A stretch of DNA of 64,000 bases from Micromonospora radicis (GTDB taxonomy: Bacteria; Actinomycetota; Actinomycetes; Mycobacteriales; Micromonosporaceae). The DNA lies in the NCBI RefSeq assembly GCF_003583405.1, contig NZ_QXEC01000013.1, positions 92,932-156,931 of the forward strand, given 5' to 3'. The position numbers and the translations under genes are program-made. The notes below the pieces were generated by a model, which saw only the letters and a program-made list of their open reading frames with translations, did no database searches and was not told the origin of the DNA. Shown in pieces: positions 42,226 through 51,038 of this stretch. Position 1 is the first letter of the stretch, and every line of letters begins with the position of its first letter.

Positions 42226-43681
42226 GCGGACCCTCGGGCAGCAGCTGGCCGCCTTCGCCGTGGACACCCCCGCCGCCGACCTGCCGCCCGAGGTGGTCGA
42301 CAGCGTCCGCCAGCGGGTGCTGGACGTGGTCGGGCTCTGCGTGGCCGCGTACCCGCTGCCGACCAGCCGGGCCGCCCTGGCCTACGTACGCGAGCAGGGC
42401 GGCCGGGGACAGGCCCGGGCGATCGGACTGGCCGAACCGGTACCGGCCGCGCTGGCCGCCTTCGCCAACGGCGTGCTGGCCCACTCGCTCGACTACGACG
42501 ACACCCACCTGCCGTCGGTGCTGCACCCCAGCGCCTCGGTGGTACCGGCCGCGCTGGCCGCCGCCGAGGCCACCGGGGCCAGCGGTCGGGAGACCGTCGC
42601 CGCCATCGCCGTCGGTATCGAGGTCTGTGTCCGGCTCGGCATGGCCGGCTACGACCGCGCCGCCGGCAACTCGGTCTTCTTCGAGCACGGCCAGCACGCC
42701 ACCTCCATCTGCGGCACCCTCGGCGGCGCGGTCGCCGCCGCCCGGCTGTTCGGGCTGGACGCCGGGCAGGCCCTGGACTCGCTCGGCGTGGCGGCGTCGA
42801 TGGCCGCCGGCCTGATCGAGGCCAACCGCACCGGCGGCACGGTGAAGCGGATCCACTGCGGCTGGGCCGCGCACGCCGCGGTGAGCGCCGCCGCGCTGGC
42901 CCGGCACGGCATCACCGGCCCGCCGACGGTGCTGGAGGGCCGCTTCGGCTTCTTCCAGGCGTTCCTGCGCGGCGAGTTCGACCCGGCGGAGGTCGTCGAC
43001 GGGCTCGGCACGAAGTGGGCGGTGCCGGGCATCTTCTTCAAGCCGTACCCGGCGAACCACTTCACCCACGCGGCGATCGACGCCGCCATCGCGCTGCGGG
43101 AACGGGGACTGGCCGTCGACGAGATCGACACGATCACCCTGGGCGTACCGACCCCGGTGATCCGCACCATCGGCGCGCCGATCGAACGCAAGCAGGCGCC
43201 CCGCACCGGTTACGAGGCACAGTTCAGCGGCCCGTACGCGGTGGTCGCCGGACTCTACGGGGGCGGCGTCCTGGGCGTCGGCCCGGACGACTTCACCGAC
43301 GCCCTCGCCGTCGACCCGGACCGGCGGGCGTTGATGGCGCGGGTGCAGGTAGTACCCGACGAACGGTGCGACGCGATCTTCCCGTACCAGTTCCCGGCGG
43401 TGCTGCGGGTACGCACCCGCGACGGCCGGACCTGGACCGAGGAGGTGCTGGCCAACCGGGGCGGGCCACAGCGTCCGCTCTCCACCGCCGAACTGGCCCG
43501 CAAGTTCCACCACAACGTCGCCGGACGGCTCGCGCCCGACATCGCCGGCCAGGTCGAGCAGGAGATCGGCCGGCTGGACCGGGCCGCCGACGTGCGCCGG
43601 TTGACCGACCTGCTCGCCGTCGTGACCACCACCCCCACCACCCCCACCACCGCCGGTACGCCGGCACCGGCCCGCGCCTGA
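42218..43681 (+). CDS. MmgE/PrpD-family protein
   Basis: The 487-aa protein has the MmgE/PrpD fold: an N-terminal helical domain with FANGVLAHSLDYDDTH (the conserved Asp-Asp near residue 92), GQHATSICGTLGGAVAAARL, and a C-terminal domain with FFKPYPANHFTHAAID. Family members are 2-methylcitrate dehydratase, cis-aconitate decarboxylase and iminodisuccinate epimerase. A (de)hydration or decarboxylation of a tricarboxylate-like intermediate is plausible. The last 15 residues are Thr/Pro-rich. Confidence 0.88.
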   Translation: MAERTLGQQLAAFAVDTPAADLPPEVVDSVRQRVLDVVGLCVAAYPLPTSRAALAYVREQGGRGQARAIGLAEPVPAALAAFANGVLAHSLDYDDTHLPSVLHPSASVVPAALAAAEATGASGRETVAAIAVGIEVCVRLGMAGYDRAAGNSVFFEHGQHATSICGTLGGAVAAARLFGLDAGQALDSLGVAASMAAGLIEANRTGGTVKRIHCGWAAHAAVSAAALARHGITGPPTVLEGRFGFFQAFLRGEFDPAEVVDGLGTKWAVPGIFFKPYPANHFTHAAIDAAIALRERGLAVDEIDTITLGVPTPVIRTIGAPIERKQAPRTGYEAQFSGPYAVVAGLYGGGVLGVGPDDFTDALAVDPDRRALMARVQVVPDERCDAIFPYQFPAVLRVRTRDGRTWTEEVLANRGGPQRPLSTAELARKFHHNVAGRLAPDIAGQVEQEIGRLDRAADVRRLTDLLAVVTTTPTTPTTAGTPAPARA

Positions 43682-43701
43682 CCGCTTCGAGGAGTGTGAC
43701 G

Positions 43702-45165
43702 ATGAGTTCCTTCGACCTGTTGCTGCGCAACGTCCGCGTGGTCCGGCACGACCGGCCCGACGCCGAGCCGGCCGACATCGCCGTCGCCGACGGCCGGATC
43801 GTGCGGGTGGCGCCCGGTATCGACCCGACACTGGCCAGCACCGTCGTCGACGGCGGCGGCCGGCTCGCCTTCCCCGGTGTGGTCGACGCCCACCAGCACT
43901 GGGGCATCTACAACCCGCTGAGCGAGGACACCGGCTCGGAGAGCCGGGCCAGCGCCCAGGGCGGGGTGACCACCGCGCTGACCTACATGCGGACCGGCCA
44001 GTACTACCTCAACCGGGGCGGGCGGTACGCCGACTTCTTCCCCGACGTGCTGGCCGCCAGCGCCGGCCGCTCCTACATCGACTACGGCTTCCACCTGGCG
44101 CCGATGATGAGCGAGCACATCGACGAGATCCCCGAGCTGGTGGACCGGTTCGGCGTCACCTCGTTCAAGATCTTCATGTTCTACGGCAGTCACGGCCTGC
44201 ACGGCCGCTCCGCCGACCAGAACTCGTTCCTGATGATCCCGGAGGGCCAGCGGTACGACTACGCGCACTTCGAGTTCGTGATGCGCGGGGTGCAGGCGGC
44301 CCGGGAACGCTTCCCCGAACTCGCCTCGGAGATCTCGCTGTCCCTGCACTGCGAGACCGCCGAGATCATGAGCGCCTACACCCGGAAGGTGGAGCAGGAG
44401 GGCAAGCTCAGCGGGCTGGAGGCGTACCACGCCTCCCGGCCGCCGCACTCCGAGGGCCTCGCCGTCTCGATCGCCTCCTACCTGGCCCACGAGACCGGCC
44501 TGCCCACCATCAACCTGCTGCACCTCTCCTCGGCCAAGGCCCTGGACGCGGCGCTGCGGATGGCGCAGGCGTTCCCGCACATCGACTTCCGCCGCGAGGT
44601 CACCATCGGGCACCTGCTCGCCGACATCACCACCGCGCACGGCCTCGGCGGCAAGGTCAACCCGCCGCTGCGCCCGCGCGAGGACGTCGAGGCGCTCTGG
44701 GGGCACCTGCTCCAGGGCCGGGTGGACTGGGTCGTCAGCGACCACGCCTGCTGCCGCGACGAGCTGAAGTTCGGCAACCCGCGCGACGACGTGTTCCTCG
44801 CCAAGTCCGGCTTCGGCGGCGCCGAGTACCTGCTGCCCGGGCTGCTCACCGAGGGCCGCCGTCGCGGTCTGCCGCTCTCCGCCGCCGCCGCGCTCACCTC
44901 CTGGAACCCGGCCCGGCGGTTCGGCCTGGCCAGCAAGGGCGCCATCGCCGAGGGCTACGACGCCGACGTCTGCCTGGTCGACCCGGACCACACCTGGACG
45001 GTACGCGCGCAGGACTCCGAGTCGACCCAGGAGTACACGCCGTTCGAGGGGTTCGAGCTGACCGCCCGGGTCACCGACACCTTCGTCCGGGGCGAGCACG
45101 TGCTGGTCGACGGCAAGGTGACCGGCGAACCGCAGGGCCGGTACGTGCCCCGGGCCGGCCGGTAG
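43702..45165 (+). CDS. Hydantoinase/dihydropyrimidinase-like amidohydrolase
   Basis: The 487-aa protein belongs to the cyclic-amidohydrolase group. It shows DAHQHWG (metal HxH, near residue 58), FGVTSFKIFMFYG with the carbamylated bridging Lys (near 155), SLHCET, NLLHLSS and DWVVSDHACC with the catalytic Asp. It should hydrolyse a cyclic amide, imide or N-acyl bond. ATG at 43702 follows GAGGAG. The binuclear site looks intact, unlike the M20 homologue of the same cluster. Confidence 0.9.
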   Translation: MSSFDLLLRNVRVVRHDRPDAEPADIAVADGRIVRVAPGIDPTLASTVVDGGGRLAFPGVVDAHQHWGIYNPLSEDTGSESRASAQGGVTTALTYMRTGQYYLNRGGRYADFFPDVLAASAGRSYIDYGFHLAPMMSEHIDEIPELVDRFGVTSFKIFMFYGSHGLHGRSADQNSFLMIPEGQRYDYAHFEFVMRGVQAARERFPELASEISLSLHCETAEIMSAYTRKVEQEGKLSGLEAYHASRPPHSEGLAVSIASYLAHETGLPTINLLHLSSAKALDAALRMAQAFPHIDFRREVTIGHLLADITTAHGLGGKVNPPLRPREDVEALWGHLLQGRVDWVVSDHACCRDELKFGNPRDDVFLAKSGFGGAEYLLPGLLTEGRRRGLPLSAAAALTSWNPARRFGLASKGAIAEGYDADVCLVDPDHTWTVRAQDSESTQEYTPFEGFELTARVTDTFVRGEHVLVDGKVTGEPQGRYVPRAGR

Positions 45166-45172
45166 GCCAGCG

Positions 45173-46027
45173 GTGTCCCACGTCGCCCGCAGCTACCTGT
45201 ACGTCCCCGGTGACCGCGACGAGCTGCTCGGCAAGGCGGCCGGGCGGGGCGCCGACGCCCTCGTGCTCGACCTGGAGGACGCGGTCGCCCTACCGGCCAA
45301 GCAGCAGGCCCGGGACACGGTCGCCGGATACCTGCGCGCCGCGCCGGCCGGGGCGACCCACTGGGTACGCGTCAACAGCGACCAGTTCGAGCGGGACCTG
45401 ACGGTCCTCGACGCGTCGACCGCCGGAGTCTGGGTACCGAAGGCCGAACCGGAGCTGCTGCACGAGGTCGACCGGGCGCTGCTGGCCACGGAGGCCCGAC
45501 TCGGCCTGCCGGAGCGGACGTTGCGGGTGGTGCCGCTGGTCGAGACGGCCCGGGGCGTGCTGAGCTGCGCGCAGCTCGCCGCCGCGCCCCGGGTGCTGCG
45601 GCTGGGCATCGGCGAGGCCGATCTGGCCGGCGAACTCGGCCTGCAACCGGACGCCGACCGCACCGAGTTCGCCGCGATCCGCTCGCAGGTCGTGGTGGCC
45701 TCGGCGGCCGCCCGGATCATCCCACCCGTGGGTCCGGTCGAGACCACCCTGCGTGACCTCGACCGGCTGGACCGGACCAGCCGTGCCCTGCTGCGGCAGG
45801 GTTTCCGGGCCCGCACCGCCGTGCACCCCGGCCAACTCGCCACCATCAACGCCGTGTTCACACCCGACGCCGGGGAGGTGGCGACCGCCCGCCGGGTGCT
45901 CGACGCGATGGCCCGGGCCGAGCGGGACGGCTCGGGGGTGGCCGTGGACGACGACGGTCGGCTGCTCGACCGGGCGGTGGTCCGGGGCGCGGCGGAGGTG
46001 CTCAGCCGAGCCGACGGGCAGCGATAG
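45173..46027 (+). CDS. CitE/HpcH-type CoA-ester lyase
   Basis: The 284-aa TIM-barrel protein has SYLYVPGDRDE, DALVLDLEDAV (Mg-binding), PLVETARGVL and TAVHPGQLATIN. It groups with citrate-lyase beta, malyl-CoA and citramalyl-CoA lyases, which split a 3-hydroxyacyl-CoA to acetyl-CoA plus a 2-oxo acid. As last gene of the cluster it would deliver central metabolites from the CoA ester made by the CaiB protein. GTG start, 7 nt after the hydantoinase stop. Confidence 0.88.
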   Translation: MSHVARSYLYVPGDRDELLGKAAGRGADALVLDLEDAVALPAKQQARDTVAGYLRAAPAGATHWVRVNSDQFERDLTVLDASTAGVWVPKAEPELLHEVDRALLATEARLGLPERTLRVVPLVETARGVLSCAQLAAAPRVLRLGIGEADLAGELGLQPDADRTEFAAIRSQVVVASAAARIIPPVGPVETTLRDLDRLDRTSRALLRQGFRARTAVHPGQLATINAVFTPDAGEVATARRVLDAMARAERDGSGVAVDDDGRLLDRAVVRGAAEVLSRADGQR

Positions 46028-46047
46028 CCCGCCGGGGTCGAGGCAGC

Positions 46048-46077
46048 CCACGGCCCCGCGCACGCCGCCGGCCGTGG
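46048..46077. terminator. Stem-loop ending the catabolic cluster
   Basis: Arms CCACGGCC (46048-46055) and GGCCGTGG (46070-46077) flank a 14-nt loop in the 53-bp gap between convergent genes, 20 nt after the lyase stop. Likely a shared terminator. Confidence 0.6.
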
Positions 46078-46080
46078 CGG

Positions 46081-46704
46081 TCAGGCGGGCCGGCGCAGGA
46101 TGCTCACGGCGAAGTCGGCGTCGGCGCGCCACGGGCGCAGGTCCCAGGTGGCGAAGCGGTGCTCCAACAGCAGCCCGGCACCGGCCGCGTCGGCGTCGAA
46201 GTCGACCAGCGGGTAACCCCGCTCGGTGCCGAAGCCGACCGCGACCACGCCGTCGGGTCGCAGCTGGGCGGCCACCCGGCCCAACACCGCGCGCTCGGTA
46301 CCGGCGGCGACGAAGGCCATCACGTTGCCGGCCAGCACGGCCGCGTCGAAGGGTTCCGGGTGGCCGGCCGCCGCCAGGTCCAACTCCGCCAGGTCGGCGA
46401 CCAGCCAGCGGGGCCCAGGGTGGTCGGCACGGGCCGCCTCGATCAGCACCGGGTCGGCGTCGACCCCGACCACCGTGTGGCCCCGGGCGGCCAGCTCGGC
46501 GCCGACCCGGCCGGTACCGCAGCCGGCGTCCAGGATCCGCGAGCGCGGCGGCACCAGCGTGTCGAGCAGTCGTGCCTCCCCGGCCAGGTCGGCGCCCTCG
46601 GCCGCCAACTGCCGGAACCGGTCGACGTACCACTGGGAGTGGTCGGGACCGGTGTCGGTGGCCCAGCGGGTCGGGTTGCCGGCGGCGGTGCGGTGCTCAC
46701 TCAT
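46081..46704 (-). CDS. SAM-dependent methyltransferase
   Basis: The 207-aa class I methyltransferase has motif I ILDAGCGTGRVGAEL (near residue 57), VVGVDADPVLIE and WLVADLAELDL. Start at ATG 46704. No substrate can be named. It is convergent with the catabolic cluster and followed upstream by another methyltransferase gene 23 bp away on the same strand. Confidence 0.85.
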   Translation of the reverse strand: MSEHRTAAGNPTRWATDTGPDHSQWYVDRFRQLAAEGADLAGEARLLDTLVPPRSRILDAGCGTGRVGAELAARGHTVVGVDADPVLIEAARADHPGPRWLVADLAELDLAAAGHPEPFDAAVLAGNVMAFVAAGTERAVLGRVAAQLRPDGVVAVGFGTERGYPLVDFDADAAGAGLLLEHRFATWDLRPWRADADFAVSILRRPA

Positions 46705-46727
46705 CGGACCACCGTAGCCAGCGACGT

Positions 46728-47339
46728 TCAGGGCAGCCGGGCCACCGTCACGAACTCGTTGTAGGTGAACACCCGGCCGGTGACGCGCGGGAACGGGAAC
46801 GAGTACTGACGCAGCACGGTCAGGCCGAGTGCCCGGCAGTCCTGCGCCGCCTCGGCGAAGCCGACGAACCGCACGTGGGACGCGTCGCTGCGGTAGCCGC
46901 GTTCCTGCGGGGTGATGAAGACCGCCCGGCCGCCGGAGCGGACGAAGGGCAGATACCCGGCGACCACCTCGCGGGCCTGTTCGGCCGGCATGTGTTCCAG
47001 CAGGTGCGCGGCGAGCAGCGAGTCGAAGGCGTCCGGGCGGGCGTACTCGGAGGCGAGGAACTCCTGCGTGGTGTACGCCCGAAGGCCCAACGCCCGGCTG
47101 TGCGCCACCGAGGTCGGGTTGTGGTCCACCCCGACCGCCCCCTCGCCGAGGTTGACCAGGTTGCGGCCGAGACCGGAACCCACGTCGAGGGCGCGCCCCA
47201 GTCGCAGCCGCCGCAGATGCCACCGGTACGGCGCCTGCACGTCCAGGATCCGCTTCCACCGCGCGCCACCGAGCTGCTGCAACCGTTGGGTGTAGTCCTC
47301 GCCCTCGGTGCCGGTGGGACCCTGTCGCGCCTGCCTCAT
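46728..47339 (-). CDS. Class I methyltransferase
   Basis: The 203-aa protein contains ALDVGSGLGRNLVNL (motif I, near residue 70), VGVDHNPTSV and LLAAHLLEHMPAEQA. It resembles small ubiquinone/menaquinone-type methyltransferases of unknown substrate. ATG 47339 is preceded by AGGAG; an upstream in-frame ATG at 47393 is less likely. Confidence 0.82.
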   Translation of the reverse strand: MRQARQGPTGTEGEDYTQRLQQLGGARWKRILDVQAPYRWHLRRLRLGRALDVGSGLGRNLVNLGEGAVGVDHNPTSVAHSRALGLRAYTTQEFLASEYARPDAFDSLLAAHLLEHMPAEQAREVVAGYLPFVRSGGRAVFITPQERGYRSDASHVRFVGFAEAAQDCRALGLTVLRQYSFPFPRVTGRVFTYNEFVTVARLP

Positions 47340-47417
47340 CCGGGGCTCCTTCGCCTCGTCGTGCCACTCGACCCGCGGCGCCCCCGTACGCATGGACGGC
47401 GCGGTCGATCGAACGCC

Positions 47418-47446
47418 TTCGACCGATATGCGCCGGTTCCTAGCCT
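47418..47446 (+). promoter_or_regulatory. Promoter of a leaderless gene
   Basis: TTCGAC (47418-47423) and TAGCCT (47441-47446) are 17 bp apart. A GTG codon begins 5 nt after the -10 box, the arrangement of actinobacterial leaderless transcripts, and fixes the likely start of the next gene. Confidence 0.5.
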
Positions 47447-47451
47447 ATCCC

Positions 47452-47883
47452 GTGATCGACGTCACCGGGAGACGGCAACCGGACCGGTACCGGTGCGACC
47501 CGACCGGCGTCGCCGTCGACCTCGACCGGCACGCCGTCCGGCGGCGCCGCCATCGCCTCCCGGACCCCAGTACGACGGGCAGACCCAGGGGCCGCCAGGA
47601 GAACGCCAGCAGCCTGGCCGTGGAGCTGGCGCAGACCGGCGCCCGGGTGCTGGCCGAACTCGGTGACCTGGCCGGCGAACTGGTGCCGCTGACCGCGGCG
47701 CTGACCCGGTTCGGCGGGTACGCCGAGCGGTTCGCGGCGGCCCTGGACCGCGCCCGGGCCGGGCAGCGGCAGTGGGTGGCCGGCGTCGGTGTCGCCTCCT
47801 GCCACGCCGTGTGGATGGAACTGCACGAGGACCTACTGGCCACGCTCGGCCTGGCCCGTGGCGGGCGACCGGAGAGTCGGTAG
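47452..47883 (+). CDS. Hypothetical helical protein
   Basis: With the leaderless GTG the protein has 143 aa: a basic, possibly disordered N-terminal third and a helical C-terminal part (about 50-143) with LAVELAQTGARVLAELGDL and QWVAGVGVASCHAVWMELHED. In-frame ATGs at 47392 and 47428 are alternatives. It is divergent from the methyltransferase and 9 nt ahead of a phosphatase gene. I do not recognise the family. Confidence 0.55.
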   Translation: MIDVTGRRQPDRYRCDPTGVAVDLDRHAVRRRRHRLPDPSTTGRPRGRQENASSLAVELAQTGARVLAELGDLAGELVPLTAALTRFGGYAERFAAALDRARAGQRQWVAGVGVASCHAVWMELHEDLLATLGLARGGRPESR

Positions 47884-47892
47884 GTTCCCTGG

Positions 47893-48495
47893 GTGGCCAC
47901 TCGACACCTCTACCTGGTACGGCACGGTGCCGCCGACGAGTTCGGCGAACTCCGGGAAGCCGGCTACCGACAGGCGGACCTGCTCGGCCGGCGGCTCGCC
48001 GGGCTGCCGATCGACACCGTCTGGCACTCGCCGCTGCCGCGCGCCGCGGCGAGCGCCCGCACCCTGGCCCGGCACCTGCCCGGCGTGCCCGTCGCCGAGG
48101 CCGCCGAACTCGTCGACCACGTGCCCTACGTACCCGGCCCGGCCGAGACACCCCCGGCCTGGGTCGACTTCTTCACCGGGTTCGACCCGGCCGAGGCCGC
48201 GGCGGGCCGCCGCCTCGCCGAGGCGTTGCTGGCGCGGTTCACCGAGGCACCCGAGGCGGGGCAGGCCGACACGTACGAGGTGCTGGTCACGCACGCCTTC
48301 CAGATCGCCTGGCTGGTCCGGGACGCGCTGGCCTGCCCACCGGTCCGGTGGCTCAGCCTGGGCAGCGCCAACACCGGACTCACGGTGCTCGAGTACCGCA
48401 CCGGCCGGGCACCCCACCTGATGATGTTCAACGACCTGAGCCACCTCCCCGGTGAGCTGCGCTGGACCGGCTTCCCGACCGCCGTACGGCCCTGA
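47893..48495 (+). CDS. Histidine phosphatase family protein
   Basis: The 200-aa protein begins MATRHLYLVRHGAADEFGEL, with the RHG catalytic motif (phospho-accepting His11), followed by HSPLPRAAASA and a second catalytic His in LVTHAFQIAWL. It belongs to the phosphoglycerate-mutase-like phosphatases; substrate unknown. GTG at 47893, 9 nt after the preceding gene. Confidence 0.88.
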   Translation: MATRHLYLVRHGAADEFGELREAGYRQADLLGRRLAGLPIDTVWHSPLPRAAASARTLARHLPGVPVAEAAELVDHVPYVPGPAETPPAWVDFFTGFDPAEAAAGRRLAEALLARFTEAPEAGQADTYEVLVTHAFQIAWLVRDALACPPVRWLSLGSANTGLTVLEYRTGRAPHLMMFNDLSHLPGELRWTGFPTAVRP

Positions 48496-48584
48496 CCAGC
48501 ATCAGCCGGGCGGTGGGGCGGGCGCGGCGAGGGCCGGACCGGCCGGGTCCTATCCTGGAGCCCAGCGCTACCGGGATGTGACAC

Positions 48585-49952
48585 ATGGTGAAACAGGTTG
48601 TTCCGTCGGTCGGGCCGGGGGAGAACCCGACCGTCGAGTCCGCACCGCGGGACCGCGCCGCGCTCGTCGCGCTGGCCCGGGCCACGCTCGACGGCAACTG
48701 GGAGCACGACCACACGGTGCCCTCCCGCACCCTCTACCCGCACCAGTGGAGTTGGGACTCGGCGTTCATCGCGATCGGCTGGGCCCACGCCCGTCCTGAG
48801 CGCGTCTGGTCGGAGCTGACCAGCCTGTTCGACGCCCAGTGGCGCGACGGGCGGGTGCCGCACATCGTCTTCAACCCCGCCGTCTCCGACGCCGCCTACT
48901 TCCCCGGGCCGGGTTTCTGGGCCACCGGATCGGTCGACGCGGCGCCGCCGACGGCCACCTCCGGGCTGGTCCAGCCGCCGGTGCACGCCCTGGCCGCCTG
49001 GCACGCCTACCGCCGGGCACCGTCCGATCAGGCGCGTGCCGCGCTGGCCCGGCTCTACCCCCGACTGGTGGCCCAACAGCACTACCTGGCCAGCCACCGT
49101 GACGTGGGCGGCGCCGGGCTGGTCAGCATCGTGCATCCGTGGGAGTCCGGACTGGACAACAGCCCGGCCTGGGACGATCCGATGGCCGCCGTGCCGGCCG
49201 AGGCGGCGGTGCTGCGGGCGTACCGGCGCCGCGACATCGTGCACGCCGCCGCCGCGCACCGGCCCACGGACCTGGACTACGCGCGGTACGTCGCGATCGT
49301 CACCGCCTACCGCGCGGCCGGCTACCGCGACGGCGACCTGGCGCACCGGCATCCGTTCCTGGTGGAGTGCCCGTTGTTCAACGCGGCGCTGGGCGCCGCG
49401 GAACACGCCCTGGCCGGCATCGCCGGTGAGATCGGCGCCGATCCGGGGCCGCACCGGGAGCGCGCGGCCCGGATCACCGCGGCCGTGGTGGACCGCCTGT
49501 ACGACCCGACGACCGGTACCTTCCACCCGCGTGACCTTCGTACCGGTCGGCTGACCGCGGCCCGCACGGTGCTCGGGCTGACGCCGCTGATCCTGCCCGA
49601 CCTGCCGGCGCGGCAGGTCGAGGCGGTTCTCGTCGAGGCCCGCTCGGCCCGGTTCGGGCTGGCCACGGCGATGCCCCGACCGCTGCCCAGTCACGACCGC
49701 ACCGCCGTCGACTTCGAGCCGCAGCGCTACTGGCGCGGCCCCAGCTGGATGAACATCAACTGGCTGGTCCGGCAGGGGCTGCTCGGGCACGGGCACGCCG
49801 CGCTGGCCGCCGGACTGGGTGCGTCGATGGTGCAACTGGCCGCCGTCGCCGGATGCCACGAGTACTTCCATCCGGACACCGGCGCCGGCCTCGGCTCCCC
49901 GGCGTTCAGTTGGACCGCCGCCCTCCTGCTGGACATCCTCGCCGAGGACTGA
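48585..49952 (+). CDS. GH63-type glycoside hydrolase (glucosylglycerate/mannosylglycerate hydrolase-like)
   Basis: The 455-aa (alpha/alpha)6-barrel protein contains HQWSWDSAFIAIGW (near residue 52), VHPWESGLDNSPAWDDP (near 185), a candidate acid Asp in that segment, and RYWRGPSWMNINWLV near 385 with the family's Trp-rich end. Bacterial GH63 enzymes of this size hydrolyse glucosylglycerate or mannosylglycerate, compatible solutes of actinobacteria. There is no signal peptide, consistent with a cytoplasmic role. ATG at 48585. Confidence 0.82.
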   Translation: MVKQVVPSVGPGENPTVESAPRDRAALVALARATLDGNWEHDHTVPSRTLYPHQWSWDSAFIAIGWAHARPERVWSELTSLFDAQWRDGRVPHIVFNPAVSDAAYFPGPGFWATGSVDAAPPTATSGLVQPPVHALAAWHAYRRAPSDQARAALARLYPRLVAQQHYLASHRDVGGAGLVSIVHPWESGLDNSPAWDDPMAAVPAEAAVLRAYRRRDIVHAAAAHRPTDLDYARYVAIVTAYRAAGYRDGDLAHRHPFLVECPLFNAALGAAEHALAGIAGEIGADPGPHRERAARITAAVVDRLYDPTTGTFHPRDLRTGRLTAARTVLGLTPLILPDLPARQVEAVLVEARSARFGLATAMPRPLPSHDRTAVDFEPQRYWRGPSWMNINWLVRQGLLGHGHAALAAGLGASMVQLAAVAGCHEYFHPDTGAGLGSPAFSWTAALLLDILAED

Positions 49953-49983
49953 GCAAGGGCACCTTGGTTAACGCCCGGTGCAC

Positions 49984-50000
49984 AGCCGGGGCCCCCGGCT
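49984..50000. terminator. Short GC-rich palindrome after the GH63 gene
   Basis: AGCCGGGG-C-CCCCGGCT is a perfect palindrome 32 nt after the hydrolase stop and before phoU. Probably the terminator of the hydrolase gene; it has no U tract. Confidence 0.45.
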
Positions 50001-50122
50001 GACACCTTGACCGAGCAGTGTCGCGGACCACGGGCGGGATGCGCCCGGCAGGTAGGTTGCTGGCCAGGGGCGGCCCCGCGCGGCGCGACGGCGCCGCAAC
50101 GACCCGGATGGACGGAGGGGTG

Positions 50123-50767
50123 ATGAGTCGGGACAGCTACGACGAGCAGCTCGACCGACTCACCGGCATGCTGGCGACGATGAGCCGAGACGCCGGTGCG
50201 GCGATCCGGGGTGCCAGCGCCGCCCTGCTCGACGTCGACCGGGGCGCGGCCGAGGCGGTGCTGGCCGGCGACGCGGTGCTGGACCGGCGGCGGGCCGAGG
50301 CGGAGGCGATGATCCCCGAGCTGCTCGTCCGGCACCAGCCGGTCGCCTCCGACCTGCGCCTGGTGGTGTGCGCGCTGCGGATCGCCGGCGCCCTGGGGCG
50401 GATGGGCGACCTTGCCGGACACATCGCGAAGGTGGTCCTGATGCGGTACCCGGTGGGGGTCGTCCCGCAGCCGGCGGTACCCGTGCTCACCGAGATGGCC
50501 GACGCGGCGGCGCGGATCGCCGACAAGACCGCGCTGGTGCTGGCCACCCGCGACCAGCTCGACGCGATGCAACTCGGGCTGGACGACGACGAGGTCGACG
50601 CCGCCCAGGAACGCCTCCTGGCGATGCTCGTCGCCGGCTGGCCGTACGGGGTGGAGTCGGCGATCGACCTGGCCCTGGTCGGCCGCTACTACGAGCGGTA
50701 CGCCGACCAGGCCGTCAACGTCGCCCGCCAGGTGGTGTACCTGGTGACCGGGACCATCCGGCTCTGA
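50123..50767 (+). CDS. phoU: Phosphate-signalling protein PhoU
   Basis: The 214-aa all-helical protein has two PhoU repeats. Conserved segments include RHQPVASDLRLVVCALRIAGALGRMGDLAGHIAK in the first (quoted in parts: HQPVASDLR, ALGRMGDLA) and DLALVGRYYERYADQAVNVA in the second, with the metal-binding E/D residues. PhoU restrains the Pst transporter and PhoR when phosphate is plentiful. It precedes pstS on the same strand. ATG at 50123 follows GGAGGGG. Confidence 0.92.
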   Translation: MSRDSYDEQLDRLTGMLATMSRDAGAAIRGASAALLDVDRGAAEAVLAGDAVLDRRRAEAEAMIPELLVRHQPVASDLRLVVCALRIAGALGRMGDLAGHIAKVVLMRYPVGVVPQPAVPVLTEMADAAARIADKTALVLATRDQLDAMQLGLDDDEVDAAQERLLAMLVAGWPYGVESAIDLALVGRYYERYADQAVNVARQVVYLVTGTIRL

Positions 50768-50930
50768 CGCGACCGGCTGGGTGACCCGTGCCGCCGCGCC
50801 GAGGGCCGGCTGGACTGCGCCGGGAGCGGGGCGGTACGCGCCGCGACGGGTGGCGCATTCCGGGCATCCGGTGCGCTCGGCCGGAGAACGTCACATCCCG
50901 TCGCCGGTCGGCCACCACCGGAGCCGCCAA

Positions 50931-50952
50931 GTTCATGTTTCGTTCACCTGGT
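50931..50952 (+). promoter_or_regulatory. PHO box upstream of pstS
   Basis: Two adjacent 11-bp direct repeats, GTTCATGTTTC (50931-50941) and GTTCACCTGGT (50942-50952), match the GTTCAC-type PHO box of PhoP in Streptomyces. A -10 candidate TAACTT lies at 50980-50985, putting the box at an activator position. Phosphate-starvation induction of pstSCAB by PhoP is therefore expected. Confidence 0.75.
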
Positions 50953-51038
50953 TCCGGGGGGCCGGCTACCTGGGCCTCCTAACTTGACTCGCGTACGGCC
51001 CGGACGGGCTGATGCACCCCGATAGAGAGGCTTACCTG

